A stretch of DNA of 64,000 nucleotides, taken from the NCBI GenBank assembly GCA_002329205.1, contig DCTC01000001.1:224374-288373 (forward strand). The letters are read 5' to 3'. A model generated the notes under the pieces. The model was not told the origin of the DNA, did not search any database, and saw nothing but the letters and a program-made list of their open reading frames with translations. Positions 1-8,004 of the stretch are shown piece after piece. Position numbers and translations under genes: made by a program. Positions within the stretch are counted from its first letter, which is position 1. Each line of letters begins with the position of its first letter. The DNA is from Candidatus Roizmanbacteria bacterium UBA1450 (GTDB lineage: Bacteria > Patescibacteriota > Microgenomatia > UBA1406 > GWC2-37-13).

Positions 1-33
1 CATACCGTCGCTTCTCATCCCCCCCCAAATGAG

Positions 34-120
34 CGGAGGAGGGGGGATTCGAACCCCCGATAGCCTCTCGGCTATATCCGCTTTCCAGGCGAACGCACTA
101 GGCCACTATGCGACTCCTCC
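34..120 (-). tRNA. tRNA-Ser (anticodon GGA)
   Basis: Read on the minus strand this is a class II tRNA. It has a 7-bp acceptor stem (GGAGGAG with CTCCTCC), a T-arm with GGTTCGAATCC, an anticodon loop CTGGAAA giving anticodon GGA, a long variable arm and a G discriminator base, all typical of serine tRNAs. CCA is not encoded; the bases after the discriminator are CTC, so CCA would have to be added after transcription. A possible -10 box (TACAAT, plus-strand 132-137) lies 11 nt before the mature 5' end. An imperfect inverted repeat at 141-175 lies between the tRNA and the next gene. Confidence 0.96.
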
Positions 121-183
121 AATAGTGTCTTATTGTAACAAATAGTATTGATATTTTGCATCAATTCATACTATTATTGATAC

Positions 184-723
184 GTGAATACATTCCGAAA
201 TAAACCATTAGATCGTTGGAAAGAAACTTATATTAGATTTGTCCAGTCAATTTTCACCTACGCGTTGTTCCTCACACCTTTTGGATATGTATTACGTTAC
301 TTTTCGCTCATCACCGGAAATGCGACTCCCGGTGTCTACATAGTACTCGAAGGCAATAAGCCTATCACGGCCGTTGTAAAATCGCACCCCTCCTTTCAAG
401 ACCGTACCAATTGGTTTATCTCCGGAAGCTCTTTACTGGCTCAAGTATACTTTCTCATCAAACGGAGCTATTTAGGGAACGAGTACTTCTTTGTCTACAT
501 ATGGATTGCGTCATTGTATGGAGTACTCAATGCTATTACAGCCTTTTTTCCCGGTATTCCCTGGAATGCACGATATAAGTATCTACCGATTTCACTGGCC
601 GAAGCAGTACTTCTGATCGTACTGGTAGGTAGCATCGCAATACCGGAATTATTGGTAGAGTGGGCTCTCATAGAGAAACACTCATGGGAAGAGGTCATAA
701 ATCACTATTTCCCATCCAATTAA
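184..723 (+). CDS. Hypothetical membrane protein, 179 aa
   Basis: I do not recognise a family. By eye the protein has about four hydrophobic segments (near residues 22-42, 80-95, 100-122 and 134-158) separated by short loops, with a charged N-terminus rich in Lys and Arg. The only available start is GTG at 184. There is no clear Shine-Dalgarno sequence; a weak TATTAT-like box overlaps the preceding inverted repeat. It probably sits in the cytoplasmic membrane. It is followed by about 150 nt of spacer holding the lexA promoter. Confidence 0.6.
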   Translation: MNTFRNKPLDRWKETYIRFVQSIFTYALFLTPFGYVLRYFSLITGNATPGVYIVLEGNKPITAVVKSHPSFQDRTNWFISGSSLLAQVYFLIKRSYLGNEYFFVYIWIASLYGVLNAITAFFPGIPWNARYKYLPISLAEAVLLIVLVGSIAIPELLVEWALIEKHSWEEVINHYFPSN

Positions 724-810
724 ATACAACCACGTGCTCTTTCTTCCTGCTGTCAACTGTAAATTATTTATAAGAATAACCCCTGTCTTCTTTTGATCTA
801 TTTCGTCATA

Positions 811-846
811 TTGACTCTGAAACGATCGTTTCATATACTGAGTATA
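811..846 (+). promoter_or_regulatory. lexA promoter with palindromic operator in the spacer
   Basis: A -35 box TTGACT (811-816) and a -10 box TATACT (834-839) are separated by 17 bp. The spacer is filled by the perfect 16-bp palindrome TGAAACGATCGTTTCA (818-833). A second perfect palindrome, TATACTGAGTATA (834-846), overlaps the -10. The first resembles the Gram-positive SOS box pattern GAAC-N4-GTTC. The site lies just upstream of lexA, so autorepression by LexA is the natural reading; that is inference. Confidence 0.8.
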
Positions 847-874
847 CAAAAGTTATTAATTAATTAAAAGAGCT

Positions 875-1450
875 ATGGAGCAGGATATTCTTACACCTCT
901 AAAAAATTTTTATCGCAAAAACAGGCGTTTGCCATCGTATTCTGAAATGCTGAAAATATTCAATGTCGCATCCAAACGAACCATTTACGAATATGTGCAA
1001 CAACTGATTGATGAAGGGTTCATAAAAAAAGTAAATAACAAACTATCTCCAACCAAAATGTTTTTTGCCATACCTGTATTGGGGATGATACAGGCAGGTT
1101 TCCCGATCTTGGCTCAGCAAAGCAGAAGCTATCTCACACTGGACGAATATTTTATTGAAAAACCGGACAATTCTTTTTTACTCAAAGTACACGGTGATTC
1201 GATGATCAACGCCGGTATTTTCGAAGGAGATCTTGTTGTCATCGAACAAAAAGGGGACTTTAAAGCAGAGGACATAGTCCTTGCAGAAATTGACAATGAA
1301 TGGACACTCAAAATACTGAAAAAAGAAAGAGGCCGCACATACCTGGAAGCGGCAAATCCAAGTTATCCTCCTTTTTATCCGAAACAGGAATTGAAGATAC
1401 ATGGAGTTGTGCGTGCCGTGATGCGAAAATTAGGTGGCCGATTCAATTAA
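875..1450 (+). CDS. lexA: LexA repressor (S24 self-cleaving transcription factor)
   Basis: This is the SOS-response repressor; it binds DNA as a dimer and cleaves itself when RecA filaments form. Residues 1-60 form a winged-helix DNA-binding domain (ATYE-like helix around 32-45). Residues 68-191 are the S24 peptidase domain. The cleavage bond is Ala74-Gly75 (in IQAGFP). The catalytic Ser109 lies in HGDSM and Lys146 in TLKI; their 37-residue spacing equals that of E. coli LexA (Ser119/Lys156). The length is normal for the family. The ATG at 875 is preceded by a weak AAAGAG; the leader from the promoter is about 30 nt. The UmuD-like AGFP flank could suggest an UmuD, but the full N-terminal winged helix favours LexA. 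Confidence 0.93.
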   Translation: MEQDILTPLKNFYRKNRRLPSYSEMLKIFNVASKRTIYEYVQQLIDEGFIKKVNNKLSPTKMFFAIPVLGMIQAGFPILAQQSRSYLTLDEYFIEKPDNSFLLKVHGDSMINAGIFEGDLVVIEQKGDFKAEDIVLAEIDNEWTLKILKKERGRTYLEAANPSYPPFYPKQELKIHGVVRAVMRKLGGRFN

Positions 1451-1496
1451 ATCGATATTGCTAAGATTCTAAAGCTTCTATATACTGAAAGAATAT

Positions 1497-3227
1497 ATGG
1501 AAATTATCGGTTTCCTTAGCATCGTTCTTTCGATTATTGCTCTTATTAAAGTAAGCCAACTAGATAGAACAATAAAATCTTTACAAAATACATCTCTCCC
1601 TCCAACCCACGGTTCGACTCTATCTAAATCTCAGATCATAACAAAAGTCACGACACCACCACCAGAAGCAGAAGCTGCTCCTATTGCTGATAGATCGACA
1701 GAAAAAGGACCAGTTGAAAAGCTGCTTGCCTGGTATGCACATGAATGGCCGTTGAAAACCGGCGCTTTGTTTATTCTTCTTGGATTTTTGTGGCTTGTGA
1801 CATATGCATTTCTCAATAACTGGATTGGTCCTGCAGGAAGAATTACGTTCGGTATGATAGCCGGAGCTGCCATTCTTTTTTTTGGGGAACTGCGTATGCA
1901 AAAAATCAAATCACAAGGAATAACACTGGTCGGACTCGGAGCAGGAGTTGTCATTATCACAACGTATGCAGCACAGGAACTATATCATATGTTTCCGACT
2001 GTTCTAGCACTCACTTTTATGATTCTCACGATGATCTTTACGACTTTTGTCAGTCTTCGACATCGCGTCCTTTCACTTGCTATCTTCAGTCTGGTAATCG
2101 GGGGAATCGCACCGCTTCTTATCGGATCAGAAGAAAAAAGTATCATGGGACTATATGGATATCTACTTGCCGTGGTAATAAGCAATATCTGGATCGCAAG
2201 ATACAGTAAATGGAAAATACTTTCTCTGTTGTCTGCAATTCTTATCACTCTTTATAGCTTGACTTTCTTTACTTCATCGGCAGAAACTCTGAAAACGATT
2301 CTTTCTCCAAAAGAACTGTTCGAGATCAAATTCTTCGCCATAACCTTCTGTAGTTTATTTTACTTTTCCACATTAGCATCAATAGTCACCAACCGGAAAG
2401 CATCTGCTATTGATCTACAAACCGCAGCATTTGTCGGTTTGTTCACTCTGGGATGGATCAACGGACTCTCGATGCCTGTTTATAAAAGTATTCTTGTCCT
2501 TGGTGCATCACTGGCATATGCGTTCGGCGCATATGCAGTATTTCTCAAAACAAAAATTCCGTCAGCAGTACAGGTTTATACCGTAGTATCCATGATTCTC
2601 CTTGCTGTTGCGACAGCTTTTGAATTTGACGGTCCCACGCTCACCGTCGCATTCTCAATTGAAGCACTGGTACTTCCGATCATCTCCAGCCGTTTCCTTG
2701 GAACAACCATGACCAAATATATGCTCCTGTATCACATAATTCCCGTTGCATTGGGAATCGGTGCGGCACTCGGCCCTGAGGAATCGTTTATCAGACATGA
2801 TTTTCTCATTCTTGTGCTTGTCGCGTGTTCAACGTTTATCTCCGGAAGCTATTTTTACTATACTGATGGCAACCGTGACAAAGATCTCCACAGCGCCTCG
2901 ATTCTTCTTGTGATTGTGGGAGCCGTTTACGGACTCATCCTAACCTGGAGGACGAACGAAGCATTATTTGCTGCTGATTATCTCGGACGGATGCTTTCAC
3001 TGATCGTTTACACCATTGTAGGCCTGGGGACATATGTAGTGGGAGGTATGCAAAGCAGAGCCGTACTGAAAAAATTCGGACTTATCCTTCTCATATTTGT
3101 TATCGCGAGACTTATTATTGTAGAGATCTGGAGCATGGAATTGACGGCGCGGATTATCACATTTTTTATGATCGGGATGCTTTTCATAGGATCAGTCCTT
3201 TTAATAAAATCAAAGAAGACAAAATGA
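1497..3227 (+). CDS. DUF2339 family polytopic membrane protein, 576 aa
   Basis: The protein starts with one hydrophobic helix, then a soluble linker with several Pro residues (about 30-75), then about 14-16 hydrophobic segments from residue 85 to the end. This layout, with the conserved block around residues 75-160 (WPLKTGALFILLGFLWLV region), matches DUF2339 proteins, whose biochemical role is not known. A TATACT box (1481-1486) lies 10 nt before the ATG. The stop overlaps the next start by 4 nt (ATGA), so the two proteins are probably translated together and may act as a membrane/secreted pair. Confidence 0.75.
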   Translation: MEIIGFLSIVLSIIALIKVSQLDRTIKSLQNTSLPPTHGSTLSKSQIITKVTTPPPEAEAAPIADRSTEKGPVEKLLAWYAHEWPLKTGALFILLGFLWLVTYAFLNNWIGPAGRITFGMIAGAAILFFGELRMQKIKSQGITLVGLGAGVVIITTYAAQELYHMFPTVLALTFMILTMIFTTFVSLRHRVLSLAIFSLVIGGIAPLLIGSEEKSIMGLYGYLLAVVISNIWIARYSKWKILSLLSAILITLYSLTFFTSSAETLKTILSPKELFEIKFFAITFCSLFYFSTLASIVTNRKASAIDLQTAAFVGLFTLGWINGLSMPVYKSILVLGASLAYAFGAYAVFLKTKIPSAVQVYTVVSMILLAVATAFEFDGPTLTVAFSIEALVLPIISSRFLGTTMTKYMLLYHIIPVALGIGAALGPEESFIRHDFLILVLVACSTFISGSYFYYTDGNRDKDLHSASILLVIVGAVYGLILTWRTNEALFAADYLGRMLSLIVYTIVGLGTYVVGGMQSRAVLKKFGLILLIFVIARLIIVEIWSMELTARIITFFMIGMLFIGSVLLIKSKKTK

Positions 3228-4447
3228 ACATAACAGTACGTTATCTCGGTACAGCCATAATCTTAATATTAATGCTTTTTGCATCGCAGAAAACACATGC
3301 ACAAACATTCAAAGACTACAATCTTTCACCGACTCCTTCTGTTGAAAACATTATCTCGTATTTCAAATATGTTCAATATGTAAACCATCATAGACAGCCT
3401 TTGCCCGTTCCAATGGAATTGCCTATAAATTCAAGTCGTCTTTCTGACTATGTAGTGATTGATCGGTCAACCAACACTCTACAGCCCCGGGCAATAATTA
3501 CAAAAATAAATGAAGTTCCGCTTTCGGTAACCAACTATCAAACAAGCTCGTCGGCAGCCGGACTCACGGATCAAAAAACGGACACCTTCGAAGTATTCCA
3601 TGTCTCTCAGAATGATGTCGAAGAACATAAACTTTCACAGGTGACCATTCAATATGCCTTTCAGAAAAATATTACTACCAACCAGCTTTCCGTATCGCTT
3701 GATCAATATGCAGTAATGCCGAGACTAATCAGTATCCAGGCAAAAAATCCTCAAACCGGTGAATATTATTATCTGGTAAATGAAGCAAGTATGTCCTATC
3801 AGGTATATTTCCCTCAAACTACATCAAACAATTTTCTCGTAACTTTGAAATATGATCAACCCATTTATGTTGCGGAGATGAATTTTGTCCAAAATGTCCC
3901 CACTGAAATGTATTATCTCCGATTCGTTGCCCGTCCCAATGCTGCGTATGCCGTCTATAGTATGCCCGAAGGGAACGTCCCGTATATTCCATATCTTGAT
4001 AATCTGAATCTTGCTGCGACGACGGTAGATCCGCAATTCTCAAATCCTGCCGTTCTTGAGAATCCGACATTTCGTCCACCAGATTCTGACAATGACGGCG
4101 TAATCGACCGCACCGACAATTGTCCTCGAGTAGAAAATCCTGATCAGGCAGATTTGAACAGAAATAATATCGGAGACGCCTGCGAGGATTCGGATCTGGA
4201 CGGAATCATCAATGCTGAAGATAATTGTCCCGAACATCCCAACCCCAATCAACAGGATGAAGATGGAGACGGCAGCGGTGATCACTGTGACGGAATTGAG
4301 AGTAGATGGGTTGAACAAATGTCGTTTCTTCCGTGGTTGGGGATAGGAATCGGATTTATTGTGGTACTGGCACTATTCAAATTTTCTCTGAAACCGCAAG
4401 AGAACGAAAGTGATAATCCAACTCGAGAAGTCCCTCATAATTCCTAA
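3224..4447 (+). CDS. Secreted, C-terminally anchored protein with thrombospondin type-3 calcium repeats
   Basis: An N-terminal signal peptide (residues 8-26, ending near HAQT) is followed by a roughly 260-residue beta-rich ectodomain of unknown function. Residues about 286-365 hold two thrombospondin type-3-like repeats with the DxDxDG..D.DNCP pattern, a known calcium-binding motif. A single membrane helix (about 370-390) and a short polar tail end the protein, so the bulk should face outward. It is translationally coupled to the DUF2339 gene. DUF3999-type partners are known beside DUF2339 in other bacteria; I see a similar arrangement but cannot confirm family membership. Confidence 0.7.
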   Translation: MNITVRYLGTAIILILMLFASQKTHAQTFKDYNLSPTPSVENIISYFKYVQYVNHHRQPLPVPMELPINSSRLSDYVVIDRSTNTLQPRAIITKINEVPLSVTNYQTSSSAAGLTDQKTDTFEVFHVSQNDVEEHKLSQVTIQYAFQKNITTNQLSVSLDQYAVMPRLISIQAKNPQTGEYYYLVNEASMSYQVYFPQTTSNNFLVTLKYDQPIYVAEMNFVQNVPTEMYYLRFVARPNAAYAVYSMPEGNVPYIPYLDNLNLAATTVDPQFSNPAVLENPTFRPPDSDNDGVIDRTDNCPRVENPDQADLNRNNIGDACEDSDLDGIINAEDNCPEHPNPNQQDEDGDGSGDHCDGIESRWVEQMSFLPWLGIGIGFIVVLALFKFSLKPQENESDNPTREVPHNS

Positions 4448-4449
4448 GC

Positions 4450-4911
4450 TCAGAAAATAACGACTTGCGTACCAACAGGAGCCCAGTTGTAGAGCCAATC
4501 AGCAAAATCCAAAGGGACATTCACGCATCCGTTGCTCATACGTGCCCCGAAGTTATTATGCCAATAAGCACCGTGTATTGCATACCCCTGATAAAAATAC
4601 ATAACATCCGTCACTCCCGGATGATCATAGTAGCCGTTAACTAACGAATAACCTCTCATTCTCTGTACCGGCAATTTTGCGTAGGTTTGAAAAGTACCAG
4701 TAACCGTCGGAGTTTGTGTAAGGCCTGTAGAGACAGGCGTACTGTTGATGATCTCGCCGTTTTCCCATGCATACAACATCTGAGAACCGATATCCACAGT
4801 GATCAGTTTCTCTGTTGTCGCAATCTCTTGAGCAGATATCGAAAGAGCAGAGGAGAGGAGCACAACGAATGCAACACTAGCAAGAACACAAAAATACACT
4901 AACTTTCTCAT
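4450..4911 (-). CDS. L,D-transpeptidase (YkuD domain), secreted
   Basis: This enzyme would form 3-3 peptidoglycan cross-links or attach proteins to peptidoglycan outside the membrane. From the chosen ATG at 4911 it is 153 aa with a signal peptide (about residues 3-27) followed directly by a compact YkuD domain. The active-site signature is present: His113 in IHGAYW and the Ser-Asn-Gly-Cys129-Val-Asn motif. The usual motif is SHGC, so Asn replaces the motif His, a variant that keeps the nucleophilic Cys. An upstream TTG at 4944 would extend the protein by 11 residues but spoil the signal-peptide start. It ends 2 nt from the convergent neighbour. Confidence 0.88.
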   Translation of the reverse strand: MRKLVYFCVLASVAFVVLLSSALSISAQEIATTEKLITVDIGSQMLYAWENGEIINSTPVSTGLTQTPTVTGTFQTYAKLPVQRMRGYSLVNGYYDHPGVTDVMYFYQGYAIHGAYWHNNFGARMSNGCVNVPLDFADWLYNWAPVGTQVVIF

Positions 4912-5005
4912 AGAATGAGAGTAGCATAGATACATAAAATCCAAATCAAAATATTGTTCTAAACATGTAAATTCTCATGTAAACGTTCATCTTGACAAAC
5001 AGAAT

Positions 5006-5034
5006 TTGTGTAACGAAAAATTTAATGATATAAT
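5006..5034 (+). promoter_or_regulatory. Promoter for the RRM genes
   Basis: TTGTGT (5006-5011), a 17-bp spacer and an extended -10 TGATATAAT (TATAAT at 5029-5034). Transcription from about 5041 would leave about 90 nt before the RRM start at 5134, or make an ATG at 5047 almost leaderless. Confidence 0.5.
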
Positions 5035-5133
5035 TACGTATTCTTAATGAAACTTGCGTGCAGACAGATTGTAAGATCTTTCTCAACTCTCATTTTTCTT
5101 CTCAAGATCTTTTATCATTCTCAATTTTATATC

Positions 5134-5424
5134 ATGTCTCATAAACTTTTCGTCGGCAAAATATCACAAAATACAACAGAAGAACAACTATATGAGTTAT
5201 TTTCGAAAATAGGACAAGTAATTCATGTACATATGACACATAAAATAAGCTTTGAACCCAACAATGATTATGCATATATAACCATGAATTCTGACGAAGA
5301 TGCCGAAAACGCCGTAACTCAATTGAATAACAATGAATTGGACGGAAGTCGGATTAAGGTTACTGCAGTCCATAAAATTGACCAACCGGGTCATAGTTAC
5401 TACTCGAATCGCCGCAGAAAATAA
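5134..5424 (+). CDS. RRM-domain RNA-binding protein, 96 aa
   Basis: This is a single RNA-recognition motif: RNP2-like LFVGKI near residue 4 and an RNP1-like region DYAYITM near residue 45, followed by a short basic tail with Arg-Arg-Arg-Lys. Such small RRM proteins are best known from cyanobacteria, where they respond to cold, and also occur in candidate-phyla genomes. The frame is open from an ATG at 5047, but the extra 29 residues are hydrophobic and unlike the family, so 5134 is preferred; the 90-nt stretch is then a leader. RNP1 is weaker than in the second RRM protein, which lies 32 nt downstream. Confidence 0.85.
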   Translation: MSHKLFVGKISQNTTEEQLYELFSKIGQVIHVHMTHKISFEPNNDYAYITMNSDEDAENAVTQLNNNELDGSRIKVTAVHKIDQPGHSYYSNRRRK

Positions 5425-5456
5425 TAATTTGGCAAACAGAAAGTGAGGTGAAATAT

Positions 5457-5756
5457 ATGCAACAAAATAAATTATATGTAGGAAATCTTCCCTGGTCTAT
5501 GAACAATGATTCATTGCAGGAACTTTTCGCACAGTTTGGTGAAGTCACTGAGGCAATTATTATCATGGACCGAAATACAAATCGTTCGAAAGGCTTTGGT
5601 TTCGTTACCTTTTCAGATGAAGCATCTGCACAACGTGCTATTGAAGCAATGGCAGAAACGGAAATTGAAGGCAGAAAAATCGTCGTGAACGTCGCTAAAC
5701 CGAGAGAAGAAAGAAGTAACAGTGATAGAAGCTTCAATAAACGGAGAACCTATTAA
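5457..5756 (+). CDS. RRM-domain RNA-binding protein, 99 aa
   Basis: A canonical single RRM: RNP2 LYVGNL (residues 6-11) and RNP1 KGFGFVTF (about 46-53), then a polar Arg/Ser/Asn tail. It binds single-stranded RNA, and by analogy with cyanobacterial Rbp proteins may act as an RNA chaperone. A good Shine-Dalgarno (GAGGTG, 5445-5450) lies 6 nt before the ATG at 5457, which decides the start over the in-frame GTG at 5448. It follows the first RRM gene in the same direction and is closed by a strong terminator, so the two are probably one transcript. Confidence 0.92.
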   Translation: MQQNKLYVGNLPWSMNNDSLQELFAQFGEVTEAIIIMDRNTNRSKGFGFVTFSDEASAQRAIEAMAETEIEGRKIVVNVAKPREERSNSDRSFNKRRTY

Positions 5757-5760
5757 TGTA

Positions 5761-5806
5761 AAAAAACTATCTGTGTATTGGATGTACTGATATCAGATAG
5801 TTTTTT
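5761..5806 (+). terminator. Rho-independent terminator after the RRM genes
   Basis: The arms AAAAAACTATCTG (5761-5773) and CAGATAGTTTTTT (5794-5806) form a 13-bp stem that ends in a run of T. Because of the A-run on the other side it could also work in the reverse direction. Confidence 0.9.
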
Positions 5807-5828
5807 CGTATTGAATAAAGAAAAATGG

Positions 5829-5834
5829 TATAAT
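5829..5834 (+). promoter_or_regulatory. Extended -10 box, leaderless start
   Basis: TGGTATAAT with TATAAT at 5829-5834 lies 8 nt before the ATG of the 46-aa protein at 5843. The expected transcription start falls at or next to the A of that ATG. Confidence 0.55.
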
Positions 5835-5842
5835 AATATCTC

Positions 5843-5983
5843 ATGAAGCTACTACAAAGTGTCACAATCACTATTCTTGTGTTAGTTGTCTTCCTCATCA
5901 CTCTCTATTTATATATCCAATATAAAGCGGCAGAACGTGCCGGAACATCACCAACCACACCAACTCAGATTATCCAACAATAA
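5843..5983 (+). CDS. Small single-pass membrane protein, 46 aa
   Basis: The ATG at 5843 opens a 46-codon frame. It encodes one hydrophobic helix (about residues 7-26) and a short polar Thr/Pro/Gln tail. An extended -10 box lies 8 nt upstream. It sits 21 nt before the HD-domain gene in the same orientation and may be cotranscribed. The function is unknown. The evidence is promoter position plus a clean helix, not homology. Confidence 0.55.
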   Translation: MKLLQSVTITILVLVVFLITLYLYIQYKAAERAGTSPTTPTQIIQQ

Positions 5984-6004
5984 CAAATTATTACTACTTT
6001 CTAT

Positions 6005-6811
6005 ATGAACACGGTAAAACTAAAACCGTCGTCGGACAATATCACAATTCATGTCCCGACAAAAAACAATCAACTACTGGAGAAAGCACTCCACATGGTA
6101 AACGACAATCTTGAGGTCAGAACCCTCTGGAACGTCATCAACACGAATGCTATAGACCGACTCGGTATGACAGATCACGGTCCCGTGCATTTTCAAATAG
6201 TTTCAAATCTGTCGCTCAGATTATTGAGAATTTTAACAGCAAAAGGAATAACCCCTTCTATTGTCAAAGATTTTCAGCTGACCAATGACCATGCGGAGCT
6301 TGTAGTCCTTTTGGGAAGTCTTCTGCATGATATCGGTATGTCAATCAATCGAGAAGGCCATGAAGAATTCAGTCTTTTTATGACTCATACCTTACTACGG
6401 GAGCTTATAGATTTCCTTCCTATTGATGAAAAAACGATAGTTGTTGCAGAAACACTACATGCGATCATAAATCATCGAAGTGGAGGCAAACCATCCACCA
6501 TAGAAGGAGGAATCCTCCGTGTCGCAGATGCACTGGATATGAGTGAAGGAAGATCCCGTATCCCGTTTGAAGCCGGTCGGGTAGAGATACATTCTGTTTC
6601 AGCAATGGCAATTGATAAAGTGACAGTGAGTGAAGGAAAAGACCGACCGATTATCGTTGATATTTATATGAACAGTTCGGCAGGTATTTTTCAGACTGAC
6701 CAACTCCTCAGGAGTAAACTGAAAAACTCTGGTATTGAAAAATATATCGAAGTGAAAGCGCACATCAAAGAACGGGAAAATAAAAAAATGGTAGCAGATT
6801 TTGAGCTATAA
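6005..6811 (+). CDS. HD-superfamily metal-dependent phosphohydrolase, 268 aa
   Basis: The HD signature is spread over residues 45-185: a first His in TDHGPVH, the His-Asp pair in LLHDIGM, a further His in INHRSG and the last Asp in RVADALD. These ligands bind two metals in phosphohydrolases acting on nucleotides or cyclic dinucleotides; the substrate here cannot be told. The roughly 80 C-terminal residues form a mixed alpha/beta tail. Proteins of this layout also occur in archaea. No clear Shine-Dalgarno lies before the ATG at 6005. The gene converges on the polyprenyl synthase. Confidence 0.8.
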   Translation: MNTVKLKPSSDNITIHVPTKNNQLLEKALHMVNDNLEVRTLWNVINTNAIDRLGMTDHGPVHFQIVSNLSLRLLRILTAKGITPSIVKDFQLTNDHAELVVLLGSLLHDIGMSINREGHEEFSLFMTHTLLRELIDFLPIDEKTIVVAETLHAIINHRSGGKPSTIEGGILRVADALDMSEGRSRIPFEAGRVEIHSVSAMAIDKVTVSEGKDRPIIVDIYMNSSAGIFQTDQLLRSKLKNSGIEKYIEVKAHIKERENKKMVADFEL

Positions 6812-6825
6812 CAATATGGTGCAAA

Positions 6826-7890
6826 TCACCGAATGCGTTTTGATATGGATGTAATGAACTCCTGGAGAATGTCTGTTTGCAACCCATCATTCTGACACTC
6901 CGTCAGTAACTCTCCAATTCGTACGTTTCTTTTTTGAATTTCGTGCTGAATTTTTGCTCGTATCCCGTACTTTTCAAGCGTATGCTGTACATACTGAATA
7001 TCTCCAGATGTCAATTCAGCATTGCCAAATATCTGATCCAATTTTGACTTTTCTTCTAAATCAGCATGTTCATAAAGGTAAAATCTGAGAACCGTTTTCT
7101 TATTCTCCCGAATATCTGAACCGCTTTTTTTTCCTGTTTTCTCATTATCTCCAAAGATCCCAAGATCATCATCCTGCATTTGAAAAATAATTCCGAGCTC
7201 TTCACCGATTTGTTTGAGCCGGCTGATTTGATATTTGTCTGAAAATATACCGCCCAGAATAAGGGGGAGTGAAAAGGTATAATGCGCCGTTTTATACCGA
7301 TATACCGTATATATTTCTTCAAGGGTTGGATTGTAGAACGCCTGCCCATAAGACACATCCGTCATCTGTGCTGAAATAACATGTTGAGACTCGCGACTCA
7401 AATGACGGATCATTTCAATGGCTTTTACCTTATCCTGAACCGTTGTTGAGATAACCTGATAAGCAATCATAAGAGCTATATCACCCACACACATAGACAT
7501 AGACGCCCCGAAATGGTGAGGGTCTAATAATGTATTAGCTTCTGCCTTTTGTATGTATTGACTGTAAACCGATGCCTGACCACGTCGGAGTATATCTTTG
7601 TCCATCATATCATCCTGTATGAGAAATCCCGTATGAGTAATTTCCATCGCTGCCGCTATATAATAATGTTCTTTTCCGATAGAAACGCCGTGCATTTCGG
7701 CACTCAATAATACAAGAAGTCCCCGAATAAGCTTTCCGTACGTGGCTGATGATCTGATCATTTTTAGACCGGTTTTCCCCATATCCAGAAACTCATTTTC
7801 CTCAGCCTCCTGTAGTACTTTCGTTATGGTTTCAATAAGGGACGGTTTATGGCGGTTTATAAAATCAGTACATGTATTGTTACTTTTCAT
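6826..7890 (-). CDS. Polyprenyl diphosphate synthase (GGPP/FPP synthase type)
   Basis: This enzyme condenses isopentenyl diphosphate with allylic diphosphates to build prenyl chains, such as lipid carriers. From the ATG at 7890 it is 354 aa. The first Asp-rich motif is DDMMD at about 93-97, followed by RRGQ. The second is DDDLG at about 240-244, followed by SDIRENKKT near 258-267, a pattern seen in archaeal-type short-chain synthases. Two Cys lie at the extreme N-terminus only if an upstream TTG (7905) is used; ATG is preferred. A TATAAT box on the minus strand lies about 15 nt upstream. Product chain length cannot be assigned from sequence alone. Confidence 0.88.
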   Translation of the reverse strand: MKSNNTCTDFINRHKPSLIETITKVLQEAEENEFLDMGKTGLKMIRSSATYGKLIRGLLVLLSAEMHGVSIGKEHYYIAAAMEITHTGFLIQDDMMDKDILRRGQASVYSQYIQKAEANTLLDPHHFGASMSMCVGDIALMIAYQVISTTVQDKVKAIEMIRHLSRESQHVISAQMTDVSYGQAFYNPTLEEIYTVYRYKTAHYTFSLPLILGGIFSDKYQISRLKQIGEELGIIFQMQDDDLGIFGDNEKTGKKSGSDIRENKKTVLRFYLYEHADLEEKSKLDQIFGNAELTSGDIQYVQHTLEKYGIRAKIQHEIQKRNVRIGELLTECQNDGLQTDILQEFITSISKRIR

Positions 7891-8004
7891 ACAGCAATGA
7901 ACCAATTATACATCTTCGGAACTTACCTGACTCTTACCGCATCCTTTAAATATATTTTCATCTCTTGCCTATGATAGAAAGTATCACAAGTTGCTCTTTT
8001 ATAT

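Noticed and set aside
141..175. Inverted repeat upstream of the tRNA as a terminator or operator
   Set aside because: The arms pair only with a 4-base insertion and no T-run follows; a role could not be supported.
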